From Torreya grandis (lineage: Eukaryota > Streptophyta > Pinopsida > Cupressales > Taxaceae): DNA of 64,000 bases. The translations under genes and the position numbers were made by a program. Positions 1 to 12,639 of this stretch are shown piece by piece. Numbering within the stretch: position 1 is the stretch's first letter; each line of letters begins with the position of its first letter. Under the pieces are notes generated by a model. That model worked only from the letters and a program-made list of their open reading frames with translations. It was not told the DNA's origin and searched no databases. Location: assembly GCA_037957365.1 (NCBI GenBank), contig JARHVA010000316.1, positions 5,628,501 through 5,692,500 of the forward strand, read 5' to 3'.

Positions 1-1170
1 CCACCACGTTTAATGTGTGTGACACATCTGAAAACTTTCTACCAACATTACAATTATCCCCATTATGACATATAGACATTCTTTAATTTTACCTTCCGTA
101 AATATAAGATAGCTAAAAGTACATACACTGAGCATATGAATCATGAATATAACCACATTAAATATAGATAACACATCTCTAAAATTGATTGCAACATTAA
201 AACTCTCCCATTACATGGATTCTCCTTTCATTTAGAAAAATACATAAGTTTATTCATGGAGGGAAGATGAAAAACATGAGTCCTAGGCACATTTGGTGGA
301 TGATTCACAAATAACTCCTGAATGCACTTAACCCTCTTTAAAGTTCACACAAACCCTTCTTTGGTGGAATAACACCTTACATATGAAAAAGCATATGGTG
401 ATCTATTTAATCTCTTAAAAAATTGGCCCAAATCAAGAACGTTGCATAAGGTTTATTGTGAAGGGTTGATGAGTACAACATGATTTTTATTTGATTCTGG
501 GAAGGCTCCATGTTTGTTGTGTGAGTCAAATCATCACCACGATTCCACTTATATGGAGACAAGACAATGAAGTTCCAACTTCTATATTGTAACATATTTG
601 TGTCTTTCCTTCAAACAATAGCTTCATGATGATTTAGCTACAATAATTTTTTTTTTTAAATTATTTTTTTGTGTGTCACAATTGAACATTTTCTTATGAG
701 ATGTAGGTTTCTAATTATCACAGTTGTGTGGTGGCCATCACAGTGACTAGTGGTAAAGTTGGTGCATGAATTATCATCTTCAATGCATCTCATATGAATC
801 TAAGAAAGTCAACAGGTGTTGTGAAAGAATCCTGATAGATGTTTATGTTGTGGCATTAAGTTTGTATGTGGTGATTTTACGTTTTTGTAAAATATTGTGT
901 TTAAATATATATTGAAATATATTATATTTCAGATTTAATATAAACATTTTTTTACAAATGAAATAATTAAGGTAAATTTGGATTCAATCTTGTATAAACT
1001 CATTGGACACATCCCAATGTTGACACACACAAATGAGTTTTTGAAGCATTCGATCATTATGAGCACTGCATAAAATAAAAAATTGTACCATATAGAAATT
1101 CTTTACATTTTACATTTGCAAATATAAGGTATCATGTCAGTGCATATGCATAACATGAGAAACATAAATC
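1..1170. repeat. Satellite-like ~1.17-kb tandem unit, copy 1 (window edge cuts it)
   Basis: First of three head-to-tail copies of a long AT-rich unit. The start (ccaccacgttta) recurs at 1171 and about 2334, and the block ending in ctttaatttt near 90 recurs ending at 1260 and 2423, giving periods of 1170 and 1163 bp. Copies differ by scattered substitutions and small indels over their whole length. No continuous reading frame survives in any copy and I do not recognise the family. The true left edge lies outside the window. Confidence 0.9.
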
Positions 1171-2333
1171 CCACCACATTTAATTTGTGTGACACATTTG
1201 TAAACTTTCTATCAACATTACAATTCTCCCCATTGTGACATATAGACATTCTTTAATTTTACCTTTTGTAAATATAAGATACCTAGGAGTACATATGCTA
1301 AACATATGAATCATGAATATAGCCACATTAAATATTGGTAACACATCTCCAAAATTGATTGCAACATTAAAAATTCCACATTACATGGATTATCCTTTCA
1401 TTTAGAAATCACACAAGTTTATTCATGGAGGCAAGATGAAAGACACTAGTCCTAGGCATATTTGGTGGATGATACACAAATAGCCCCCCAATGCACTCAA
1501 CCCTCTTTAATTTTCACATGAACCCTTCTTTGGTGGAATGACACCTTGCATGTGAAAAAGCATATGGTGATCTATTTAATCTCTTTGAAAATTGGCCCAA
1601 ATCAGGAATGTTGTACAAAGTTTATTGTGAAAGGTTGATGTGGACAACATGATGCTAATTTGATTTTGGGAAGGCTCCATGTTTGTTGTGTGACACAAAT
1701 CAGCATTACGATTCCACTTATATGGAGACAACACAATGAAGTTCTAACTTATATATTGTAACACATTTATGTCTTTCCTTCAAATAATAACTTCATGATG
1801 ATTTAGCTACAATAATTTTAAAAAAAAAAATTGTGTCACAATTGATCCTTTTTTTATGAGATGTAGGTATCTAATTATCACAATTGTGTGATGGTCATCA
1901 TGGTGAGTAGTGGTGGTAGAGTTGATGCATGAATCATCATTGTCAATGCATGTATTTTGAATCTAGGCAAGTAAATAGGTTTTATGCAAGATTCTTGATA
2001 GATGTCTATGTTGTGACATTAAGTTTGTATGTGGCACTTTTAAATCTTTTAAAATATTGTATTTAAATATATATTGAAATATATTATATATTTCATATTT
2101 AATATAAATATTTTTTACAAATGCAATCATTATGGTAGATTTGGAGTTGATCTTGTATAAACACATTGGGCACATCCCAATATTGATACACACAAATGAG
2201 TTTTTGAAGCATTCAATCATTGTGATCACTACGTAAAACAAAACATTGTGCCATATATAAATTATTTACTTTTTATATTTAAAAATATAAGGGATCATGT
2301 GAGTGCATATGCATAACATGAAAAACATAAAGA
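1171..2333. repeat. Satellite-like ~1.17-kb tandem unit, copy 2
   Basis: Second complete copy of the tandem unit, directly abutting copies 1 and 3. Shared landmarks with copy 1 include the ggaggcaagatgaaagacac-type block near 1430, the gggaaggctccatgtttgtt block near 1670 and the aaatatatattgaaatatat block near 2070. A 92-codon minus-strand frame inside it is not preserved in the other copies, so I treat it as chance. Confidence 0.9.
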
Positions 2334-3277
2334 CCACCATAGTTATTGTGTGTGACACATCTGAAATCTTTCTACCAATATTACAATTATCCCCATTGTG
2401 ACATATAGATATTATTTAATTTTACCTTTCGTAAATATAAGATACCTAGGAGTACATATGCTGAGCATATGAATCATGAATATAGCCACATTAAATATTG
2501 GTAACCCATCTCTAAAATTTATTGCAACATTAAAAATGTCCCATTACATGGATTCCCCTTTCATTTAGAAAAGCACATAAGTTTATTCATGGAGGCAAGA
2601 TGAAAGACACGAGTCCTAGTCACATTTGGTGGCTGATGCACAAATATCCCCCCAATGCACTCAACCCTCTATAAAGTTCACAGAACCCTTCTTTAGTGGA
2701 ATAAAACATTACATACAAAAAAAGTAGATGGTGATCTATTTAATCTATTTGAAAATTGGCCTGAATCAAGAATGTTTTACAAAGTTTACTATTAAGGGTT
2801 GATGAGGACAACATGATGTTGATTTGGTTCTGGGAAGGCTCTATGTTTGTTGGGTGACTCAAATGAGTACTATGATTCCACTTATATGGAGACTAGATAA
2901 TGAAGTTCCAACTTATATATTTAATACATTTGTGTCTTTCCTTCAAACAATAGTTTCATGATGATGTAGCTACGATAATTAAAAAATGAAAAACTATTTA
3001 ATTTGTGTCACAATTGTGCCTTTTATTATGTGATGTAGGTTTCTAGTTATCATAGTTATGTGGTGGGCATCATGGTGACTAGTGGTGGCTAAGTTGGTAC
3101 ATGAATCATCATCATTAATTCATCTCTTGTGAATCTAAGAAAGTCAGTAGGTGTTGTTCAAGAACCCTGATATATGTTTATGTTATGGCATTAAGTTTGT
3201 ATGTGGTGCTTTTACTTTTTTTTAAAATATTGTATTTAAATATATATTGAAATATATTATACATTTTAGATTTAATA
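2334..3277. repeat. Satellite-like tandem unit, copy 3 (3' truncated)
   Basis: Third copy. It follows copies 1 and 2 up to the shared agatttaata motif (3268-3277) and then breaks into an (ATAAT)n microsatellite, so about 220 bp of the unit are missing. The break point coincides with the AT-rich part of the unit, suggesting slippage or recombination there (inference). Confidence 0.88.
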
Positions 3278-3340
3278 TTATATATATTCTAATATATAAT
3301 ATAATATAATATAATATAATATAATATAATATAATATCTA
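3278..3340. repeat. (ATAAT)n microsatellite
   Basis: About eight perfect ATAAT pentamers (3296-3337) with an imperfect AT-rich lead-in, exactly where satellite copy 3 is truncated. Confidence 0.95.
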
Positions 3341-4130
3341 GTGTATATAATATCATGTAAGATTTAAATATATGTATTACATATGAGCACACATCATCAA
3401 AATGGCAGTTTGGAGTCTCCTTATTTCTCTGGGATGCTCAGGTTTTTACGATTTATCATTCCTTTGTCATTGATAGCCGATGAATGCTCATATTTAGGGC
3501 CCCCTTTTTTTTAAGGAGGGGGCCCTTGCACCTATAATCAGATTTCACTATAAAGAATTATAAATATAAATAAATAACTAACCTCCTTCCTAGTTGATGT
3601 GGGACTAAAGTCCTAGAAATTTACAAAGAAAATCTATTTAAGAGCCAGGGCATATCTGAGCGATTCCATTTCATTAGATATTTCACTTGATCTATATGTA
3701 ATTTAAACTTCATCGAGATTACTTCTTTATGTGCATAAAACTCTTTCAAACTCCTCTTGTGCTCTAACGTACTCTCTTTGAACTATATCGAGCTTGCCTT
3801 TCTACCATTGAATTTTTTATGCATGCTAACTAAGGTCATCATCTTGACTCCCATTGAATGCATAATGTATTTCATTTAATATAATAGATATTAGCTATGC
3901 ACTTGAGATCCTTGAAAAAACCCAAGCTCTAGGTCATTCTCATGTCTTTTATCCCATATTGACAATGGTGTTATGTGGAGAACTCTTTAAGAACAACTAG
4001 CCAAGCATAATCATCTGTCTCCCAAAACCAATCTATAAGTAGGATAAGGTAAAATTACTACCAATTTTTTTTCATAAGTCAATAGTTGAATATGCAAGAC
4101 TTGGATCCATCAGAAAAGGGAATAGAGTTC
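3341..4130. other. Unassigned spacer with a promoter-like stretch
   Basis: No coding region is visible. The stretch around 3590-3660 has a gttgatgtgggacta block followed by a TATA-like ctatttaag, an arrangement often found in plant LTRs and promoters. I found no primer-binding site, polypurine tract or matching second copy, so a solo LTR cannot be claimed. A strong palindrome sits at 3496-3526. Confidence 0.4.
3496..3526. repeat. GC-rich perfect inverted repeat (10-bp arms)
   Basis: Arms agggccccct (3496-3505) and agggggccct (3517-3526) are perfect reverse complements around an 11-base T-rich loop. It stands out as a GC block in AT-rich sequence. It is a possible cruciform, but no gene end is recognisable beside it. 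Confidence 0.8.
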
Positions 4131-5100
4131 CTAAGGTGGCAAGATATTTGATTCAATGTTTGCAATTATTAAGGGTAGACAAGGACAACATGACATTAAC
4201 TTTATTGTGACATGTTTTCATGTTTGATGTCTGACTCAAGTAAACATTATAATTCCAATTTTATGGAGAAAAGATAATAAGGTTCTAAAGTCTATATTAT
4301 AACTTATGTTCATCTATGTGGACCCATAGTGAAGACTTAGATTAGTATCACACCCTTCTCCCATACATATTGACTGACAGTGATACCATCACCCCATCAC
4401 ATCACCCTTATATCCTATTTTGGTCCATGTGGTTATTTTATGGCTACCAAGTGTCTTATTCATATATTCTTTGGGCTCTAGTGCATTTACACCTCATCTA
4501 CTTTGTTCTCCAGGTTCACTATGTCATCTATTTTTTATTGTGTTGATAAAGTTATGCATACTCTCCTTGCCACTGTAAAGTGAATATATACAATATGGCC
4601 CCCTTCCTTGGAATATGGGCCCTAATCACAACCATATAGAAATGTTGCCCCCTTATTATGCTATATATACATTCTTTACTTTTTTCCTTTTATGAATAAA
4701 ACAGAACCTAGGAGTGCATATGTATAACATGAAAAACATGATTCCTACAACATTATATGTTTATGAAATATTGTAAAACTTGATACCAAAATTATAAATG
4801 TCCCTATTGTGACATCTATACATTCTTTAATTTTACTCATTTTAAATAGAGGGGATCTTAGGATTGTTTATGCAAAATATGAAAATCATGAATATTGCCA
4901 CATTAAATGTTGGTAACACATCTCCAAACTTAATACCATATTTACAAATTTATCTTTGCATGTATTCTAATCTAATTTACATAAACACATTATTTTCTTT
5001 ATGGAGGCAAGAGGAAAGACACAAGTCCAGGGCACATTTGATGGATGGAGTAAAAACAACCCCAAAAAACACTGGAGCCTCGTTATTCATCACATGAACC
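4131..5100. repeat. Diverged, rearranged copy of the 1.17-kb satellite-like unit
   Basis: 4140-4330 matches the unit's block around 440-600 (aaggacaacatga, then ttttatggagaaaagataat). 4650-5100 matches the block running from about 1085 of copy 1 through 1500 of copy 2 (catgaatattgccacattaa, then ttatggaggcaagaggaaag). The 4331-4640 stretch between them does not match the unit, so this copy has an insertion or replacement. It is clearly older or more diverged than the tandem copies. Confidence 0.75.
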
Positions 5101-5790
5101 TAGTAATTCATCAAATGATTTGTAAAATAAACATGTCAAAATAATATAAATATGAACCATAAAACAAACATGTAAAAACTAATCTCCATCTAATCTCTTT
5201 GAAGGGGATACACACTTCAATACCTAGAACAAGAAACAACACCCTACCAATAATCTTACAAACAAACTGTTTAACTAATCTTGAACATAGGCTAATATAG
5301 AGAATTATCAAGACTTTAAAAATGCATAGGATGTTTAAGTAATGAATAAATCATGAGACAAAAAGCATATTATACCATTTAATTTTATTATTTCCAATTA
5401 TATACAATTTATTATTTCCACCCTAAAAAAATGAGCATAAAATGTAAAATAAAAGTGTATCTAAATTATCAATCATTATTAATTTAGACATACATGGGAA
5501 AAGATAATGCAAAAAATCAGGCTCAGTTGCATTATGCAATCCAAAGGATCAGATTAACTCACATCGATGCCTTCAATAATATGTACATATAATAAATACT
5601 AATTTTTATGTGTCCAGTAGTGATATTAGATATGTCCATACATGCTTCTATGCAAGAGTGGACACACGACCCTCAAAATATGAATCCTTCACTTTTAATG
5701 AGTTATATCCATGTATCTAAACAAAATATTACAATCTAAAAAACACATTCCACCATTGCATTCTTCAAAAAAACAATAATAAGTTTTCCA
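5101..5790. other. Unassigned AT-rich spacer
   Basis: No long reading frame, RNA gene or repeat relation recognised. The short minus-strand frame at 5111-5311 has no recognisable domain. The last ~50 bases lead into the Helitron Rep relic. Confidence 0.5.
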
Positions 5791-7751
5791 CTACTAATAA
5801 ATAGACACATGGATACAACCAATCACTTTTTCAAACTTGACACAAGTAAAGGGAATGCTTATTTATCAGCTAAACATAATACTGTAGGTAATGTATGCAC
5901 ATGTTGGCAAATACAAATATAGTGGCCACACTATTAACTTTCCCCAAGATATATCATCCATTATTAGACAATAACCTCATTGAGCTAAAAATCTTGGCAT
6001 CCTTGTGTTATGAAGAATTGGATCATATGAACAAACATATGATTGATTTTTTAGTATATCACATGTCATGTAGGCATTGATCTACAAAATTTAAAATCAT
6101 CCCTAATATACAAATTCCTAGCTAGACCAAAAATCACTAGATACCCTATAAACAAAACCTGTTGATATATATTTTCTCCTTCCACACACTGTTAGAGATG
6201 TTGTAGCTACAACCTTCAATGATGTATATTTTAATAACACCACAACTACACCTCATGTCCCTTACTATCCTAAAATGTCATCTTTGATTGCATCCATTAC
6301 ACATGCACAAAGAGAGGTTGTAGATATAAGGGATTATGTGAACAATCTCAAAAATTGTAATCCATCTATAATTGACTGGACCATTGTAAACAAGTCTACC
6401 ATCAATGAGTAAAATAGTTAAGGCTTATTTTCTATGTATTTTCCTACTCTTTTACCAATAGGTGTTTGCATGCATCATCAATCACATATTTAAGAAAGTT
6501 CAACTCCATGAGTATGCTTTGCACTTAATTAGGTATAAATATAATTGGTTTGGAAGCCATCTATTCTTTTAATATTTTTTATTGAGCCTAATGATGCATC
6601 ATCAATCATATCCAACATATATAATCTTTGCCAACAAAAACCTTGAGGAAAACTTCCCAGTTACAATTTAATATTTGTGTGGGCAATTAAAACAAATGCC
6701 TGATTCAAGCATTATAGATCAACTTATGTGTATTGGGTCTTCTCTTAAAGGCACACATTAATTTTGGTCCAAATTAAAGAATGAGTTAATGGATGTGATT
6801 TACACAAATGGAATCCATTGTGTTATTCTTCACTCTAAGTGCAATAAACACTAGCTAGCTGAATATACATAGAGTCATGCCAGCGACACAAACATCCCAC
6901 CTACAAAATAATTCCTACTATAGAAATAAAAGAATAATTATGAATCCACATCTTGTATCTTCATATATGGATAAAATATTTTCACTTATTTGTGAATAAT
7001 TTCTACATAAGCATCTCCACAGTAAAGACTACTGGTGTATATAATCATATATATACTTTATTTTTAAACACTTAATAAGTATTGTAACTGCATCTATAAC
7101 CATTATTAACATATTAGTCATTTATTTAAAGGTATGAATGGAAACATAGAGGCTCTGGACTCCTTAATGGATTACTATGGTTAGAAAATACACCTAACAT
7201 AAACACATTTGACTAGGATGATTCTATTGAACTTGATTTTACAAGGAAATTATTTTATCACCATGTAACTACATGGAATCCATGCATCATTAAAATGGTT
7301 CATCAAAGAATATATCATTTTGATCTTGATAGTGCATGATTTGTCACCACTGATCATGTTTTCCCTACTTATCATACTAAAAACTATGAGGAACTTTTGA
7401 ATCAAGTACAATGCCACACTGAATGGATTGAATCAACATGTCTGTGTCAAAAATGCATTGCTTTCCAATGCAGGCATAAATCCCCATGGTTAGTAAAACT
7501 AAACTCAATGATGTTTATCAATGATGAATGGTATGAAACTTATCTCATAACATGAAATGCTAACAGAGTCAGCATGTATAATATAAACATGCTCTCAATA
7601 TGGTGTGCAAGTGTATATTACTAAGATGTTATTTGCCACCATGATATCCTCAAATATATAGGGAATTGTGTAGTTAAGGATGAAAATAAATATGAAATCT
7701 ACCATTATATGCTAACTAAAATATCATATACTATTATAATAGAGTGGCTAA
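5791..7751 (+). pseudogene. Helitron Rep (HUH endonuclease) pseudogene, tandem copy 1
   Basis: Rep nicks single-stranded DNA to start rolling-circle transposition. Here only broken fragments remain. Visible remnants are the FPKIYHPLL segment (about 5940), FWSKLKNELMD (about 6755), KDY before the linker (about 7030), YEWKHRG followed by the HUH position (7134-7183), ENTPNINTFD, DDSIELDFTRKLFYHHVTT, NYEELLNQVQCH and MLSIWCA (about 7590). At the HUH position the family pattern G-S-P-H-x-H-G reads G-S-G-L-L-N-G, so both histidines are lost. Stops and frame changes occur throughout. It repeats at a constant distance of 1961 bp in copy 2. Confidence 0.82.
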
Positions 7752-9712
7752 TAATAAATAAATAGACACAAGGGTATAACCTACTACTTTGTAAAAATTG
7801 ACACAAGTAAAGGAAATGATTATTTCTAAACTAAACCTAATACTATAGGTAATGCATGCGCATGGTGGGAAATACAAATATAGTGGTCACACTATTAACT
7901 TTCCCCAAGATATATCCTCCATTGTTAGAAAACAACCTCATCGAGCTAAAAATTATGGCATCCTTGTGTTATGAAGAATTTGATCATACAAAAAAACATA
8001 TGATCGATTTGTTAGTAGATAGCATGTCATGTAGGAACTAATATAGAAAATTTGAAATGATCCCTACTATGATTATGTATAACTAGATCAACAAGCACTA
8101 GATGCCCTAGAAACAAAAACTATTGATGTGTATTTTCTTCTTCCACACAATAGTATGGATGTTGTAGCTGTAGACTTCAATGATGTAGATTTTGATAACA
8201 CCACAACTGCACCTCATGTCCCTCACTATCTTTAAATGTAATCTTTTATTTCATCCATTGCACATGCACAAAAAGAGGTTGATGATATAAGGGAATATGT
8301 GAACAATCCCAAAAATTGTAAACCAAATATAATTGACTAGCCCATTGTAAACAAGTCTCCCATCAATGAGTACAATAGTGAAGGCTTATTGTTTATGGAT
8401 TTTCCTACTCCTCTAATAATAGGTGTTTGCATGTACAATCAATCACGTACTTAATCAAGTTCAACTCTATGAGTATGCTTTGCACCTAATTAGGTATAAA
8501 TATAATTGGTTTGGAAGCCATCCACACTTATAATATTTTTTTTGAACCTAATGATGCATCATTAATCATAGCCAACATCTGTAATCTTTGCCAAGAAAAA
8601 CCTTGAGGACAACTTCCAAGTTACAATTTAAAAGTTGTGTGGGTAGCTAACATAAATGCCTGATTCAAGCATTATAGATCAACATATGTGTATCGGGTCT
8701 TGTCTTAAAGGCACACATTCATTTCAGTCCAAATTAAACATGGATATAAAGGATATGAATACACAAATGGAATCCATGACACTATTCTTCACTCTAAGTG
8801 CAGCAAACACTAGTTGTCCAAATCTACATAGAGTCATGTTGACAACATAAACGCCCCACCTACACAATAATTCCTACTGTAGAAATCAAAGCATAATTAT
8901 GAATCCATATCTTGCATCTTCAAAAATGGATAAAATATTTTCACTTTTTCGTGAAGAATTTCTACAAAAGCATCTCCACAATAAAGACTATTTGTATATG
9001 TAATCATACCTATAATTTGTTTTTAAACACTTAATAAGTATTGTAAATGCCTCTACAACCATTATTAACATATTAGTCATTTCATTGAAGGTATGAATGG
9101 AAACATAGATGATTTGTACCCATTCATGAATTTATATTATTAGAAAATGCACCTACCATAAACACATTTGACTAGGATGACTCTCTTGAACTTGATTTTA
9201 CAAGGAAGTTACATTATCACCATGTAACTGCATAGAATCCATGTAACATTGAAACACTTCATACAATAATACATCATTTTGATCTTGATGGTGCATGCTT
9301 TGTCATCACTTATCATTATTTTTCTACTTATCATACTAAAAATTATGAGGAACTTTTGAATCAAGTACAATGCCACATCAAATATAGTGAGTCAACATGT
9401 CTATGTGAAAAAGGAATTGCTTTCCAATGCATGTATAAATCCACATGGCTAGTATAACCAAACTCAATGATGTTTATCTATGACGAATGACACTAAACTT
9501 ATCTCCCAACATGGAATGATGAAAGAGTCAACATGTACAATACAAACATGGTCTAAATATGGTGTGCAAGCATATATTTCCAAGACATTATTTACCACCA
9601 TGATATTCTCAAATATATAACAAATTATGTAGTTAAGTATGAAAATAAATATGAAAGCTAACACCATATACTAATTAAAATATCATATACTATTGTCATA
9701 GAGTGGCTAAAA
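7752..9712 (+). pseudogene. Helitron Rep (HUH endonuclease) pseudogene, tandem copy 2
   Basis: Direct repeat of the preceding unit with scattered differences. It preserves other parts better: VDFNDVDFDNTTTAPHVPHY and INEYNSEGLLFMDFP near 8180-8410, then CLKGTHSFQSKLN and TLFFTLSAANTSCPNLHRVM (8700-8840), the best-preserved Rep signature in the window. The HUH site (about 9100-9145) reads with a stop and FVPIHEF, keeping one of the two histidines. Because it adjoins the downstream helicase relic, copy 2 is the one in the original Rep-to-helicase order. It is non-functional. Confidence 0.83.
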
Positions 9713-11060
9713 ATGACTGCATACAATAAGTTTTTCTCTAGAACAATTGTTGATTAAGAGATAGGTGCACAAGAAACATGCCAGATGCTACGAAAAAATA
9801 GCTTAAATATCTTTTAGTCAAACATTTGTTGCCTTGGCAAACAAACCTTCAATAAGGTCTTTCATACCATGTTAATAGAGGATACTTTGTCATCTTTTAT
9901 TCACGTATATGTGTCTCACCTGGCATTCTTGGAGGCCATACCACGAATTTAAGTAACATGGACTTGGTTTTATAGTAATAAGAGAAAAATTAATGAATGG
10001 AGACAAAGAGCTACTCAAGCTATTCTTTATATATTTCCTCAACTCTCTTCTAAACCCCATTTGATTCCCCTTCATTCAATTTTTTTATTGGGTAGATCTC
10101 TTGCTTTGGAAACCATTTATTAAATTTTCTAAAAACATTTGGTGCAATAGAGAATAAATAGTTGAAAACTACGATTAATTCAAATACTATTATGATTCAT
10201 GTCATATTGAACAAACATGTGTAGAAGCTGACATCATCATTGACTCCAATAGTGATGGCACTGAAAGTGATAGGGATATAAGAACTTCCAAAAGGTAAAT
10301 GAATGAGTGGGAAGTTCTCTCACAAATGCACCCCTCAAGGAACAGTGACATAGATGACATTATAATGTTTGGCCACCATCACGTAGATAATAAACATAAC
10401 TGAACTCATTCTGATGTACCACTCAGCGTATACATATCATCACAAAAATTAATAGACTATTCACAAACATATATAATAGGAATTGATAATGGTTCCCCAA
10501 GTGACCCATAAATGTATTGGCTCTTAACTAAACAACAAAATGCATTCAATATAATTGAGAAGCATGCACAAAAAAGATAGCAACCATCCACCTAAACATG
10601 ATTGTTTAGGGAACCACAGGTATAGGTATGTCATTCCTTATAATAATCATCAAACATTGCTTGGATTTGCTTGCAACTAATGGTAAATATTCCCTACTTA
10701 TACTAACTCCAACTATTGTTGCAACATTTAACATCAATATGTCGACGATATATTCATCCCTCCACATTCTTATATTTTATGGGCATACTTAATTCTGAAG
10801 TGGGTATAAAAGATGAGAAGAACCATTTCAACCATAAAATGTAGACTATTGATGTTGTCATTCCTTGTGATTCATTCAATGCAACCATCTTTGGCATATG
10901 TCAAAGAGGAAATGGAAATTCATGATGGAAGATGACAATGGTAGTTCAATGAAGAGTAATTAGCCTTATTGTAGGACGCCGAGGTCTACGCTTTCTTAGT
11001 CTTATAGTAAAGGTCAATCCATGTAAAAGGTCTATTTTGGTTGTTTGTGTATTTTTCAAG
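9713..11060 (+). pseudogene. Helitron helicase (Pif1-like) pseudogene, 5' part
   Basis: Continues from Rep copy 2 with IGAQETCQMLRK (about 9755), a strong Helitron linker signature. HLAFLEAIPRI and TQAILYIFPQ follow (9910-10040), then an acidic spacer and helicase motif I at 10610-10633. The helicase unwinds DNA during rolling-circle transposition. Motif I should read G-T-A-G-T-G-K-S; here it is GTTGIGMS with a stop just before it, so the catalytic Walker A lysine is Met. A motif Ia-like block, LTPTIVATFNI then STIYSSLHI, follows (10690-10760). Later helicase motifs fade out by about 11060, so the gene is truncated as well as mutated. Confidence 0.78.
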
Positions 11061-12639
11061 TTATATTTATGTCATTTGTGCACTTTATATCTTTTCTCTA
11101 CATAATTTTCTCTTTACTAATTAATAACCATAACAATATATAATATAAGACTTTCTAAATTTCCATGATATCATAACTCTCATATTTCTTTCCTATCAAC
11201 ATCAAGAAGGAAAATGTGTTTTCCTCTTGAATTTTTTATTAGTATTAGAATATACTCATTGTAATATATTATGACTTTATGTTTGCTCATATTTTTTCCA
11301 CTTGTTTTTCTATAATAATTTGTCTCTATGCATCATAACCATATGTTCCTTGGTTGTTCTTTATTTTCTTTCATTCTCAAGTCTAAAATTAATTATCCTT
11401 CTTAAACAATAAATGATACTAGGATATACCCATTGAATGCATCATAAAATTAAAGGTCAAAATTTTAAATTCCGGTAGCTTGTACTATTCAATAGGTCAC
11501 GATTATATATTTTCATTTTTCAGCTAAAGGGATGCAAAATTGATTTTCGTGGGATACTTTAGTTGGTCCAAGTATGTATCATTGTATAGTGCATTTTGTC
11601 CCTATGTTCTTTTGCTTTTAGTTTTTAATGTCAGTGTCCTGTTTTGGTCATTATCACCCTTTCGATTTGATTTATTTCATTATCAAATCCATGGCTGGAA
11701 TAGTTCTGTGCATAAAAACTTAAGTTGGTACTAACACACACTAATCGTGAATATGCATTAGTTTTCTTCGAAGAGGGGTCCCCTGACCTTTGTATGTAGA
11801 ACCATGTTTATATCGGTGTATCATGTAAGGGTTAATTGGAAAAGGATTTGGTCAGGGATATGTTAGGATTTTTCTGTTTGTTTTACAAACTTCTTAGGTG
11901 CGACAAAGTCTTTTAATTTTGCAAGATTAGAAACAGACAATACATCTTACTGGACTTTAAAATTTTACTCGGATCTTAAGATTTCATTAGATATACAACA
12001 AAAACAAAATGTTAAAGATGTGAGAATTGCACATAAGCTTTAAAAATCACATAACCAGAATGCAAAGCACTAACATATCAGATACCTTATATTTACAAAG
12101 TTTTAACAGATCTACGTTGTATTTAAAAGAAATAAAACCAGATCAATACAATTCATACAATCTTCAATAATTTAAGCCAAGTGATCAATATTTATTATGA
12201 CAGTCTTAAAACTATTTTTGAAGAGATGAAAGATACTTAAATTACAATGGCCAATGTTTTTTATCCTTCAATATTAGTGTGAAGTGCCTCCAAGTGTGCC
12301 AGACACATGACTGCTACGTTGATCAGTTGGAAATATACTGAAATACTGTACGGTTTTCTTGTGCAACAGGTGACCAAAAAACAACTAACTATCAAAAGAA
12401 ATTACTCATTAAAAATATATATATATATTCATAATGTACAGGCGTCGCCAAAATCACCAGAAATAACACACATACAATGATTATACTACCGTCACCAAAA
12501 TTGGGTGTATTGAAATTAAAGAAAAGCGAAAAGGATGGTATTAAGGCAGCGGTCTAGTGATAGATTGGAACTTCCAACATCTTCCCGGCTCCCAAAAAAT
12601 ATATCTTAAAAACACCAAAAAAGAGCAAACAAAACGATG
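11061..12639. other. Spacer between Helitron relic and TNL pseudogene
   Basis: No recognisable protein, RNA gene or repeat copy. A short frame at 11540-11734 (64 codons, hydrophobic by composition) has no supporting motif. A short (AT)n tract lies near 12413-12430. Confidence 0.5.

Larger units (their letters stand above)
5791..11060 (+). mobile_element. Decayed Helitron (Rep-helicase) with tandemly duplicated Rep module
   Basis: Reading the plus strand across stops and frame changes gives consecutive Helitron protein landmarks. In order they are the FPKIYPPLL lead-in, INEYNSEGLLFMDFP, YALHLIRYKYNWFGSHPHF, TLFFTLSAANTSCPNLHRVM, YEWKHRG with the decayed HUH motif, YHHVTTWNPC, LNQVQCH, MLSIWCA, ILKYI, IGAQETCQML, then helicase motif I and an LTPTIVATFNI block. 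The Rep half occurs twice in direct tandem; the helicase occurs once and is truncated. Helitron ends (5' TC; 3' hairpin plus CTRR) were not identified, so the outer limits are approximate. Many in-frame stops show it is inactive. Confidence 0.85.

Noticed and set aside
1963..2241. 92-codon minus-strand frame in satellite copy 2
   Set aside because: Broken in copies 1 and 3, with no recognisable domain.
3560..3880. Solo LTR around the gatgtgggacta and ctatttaag signals
   Set aside because: No second copy, terminal dinucleotides or target duplication could be defined.
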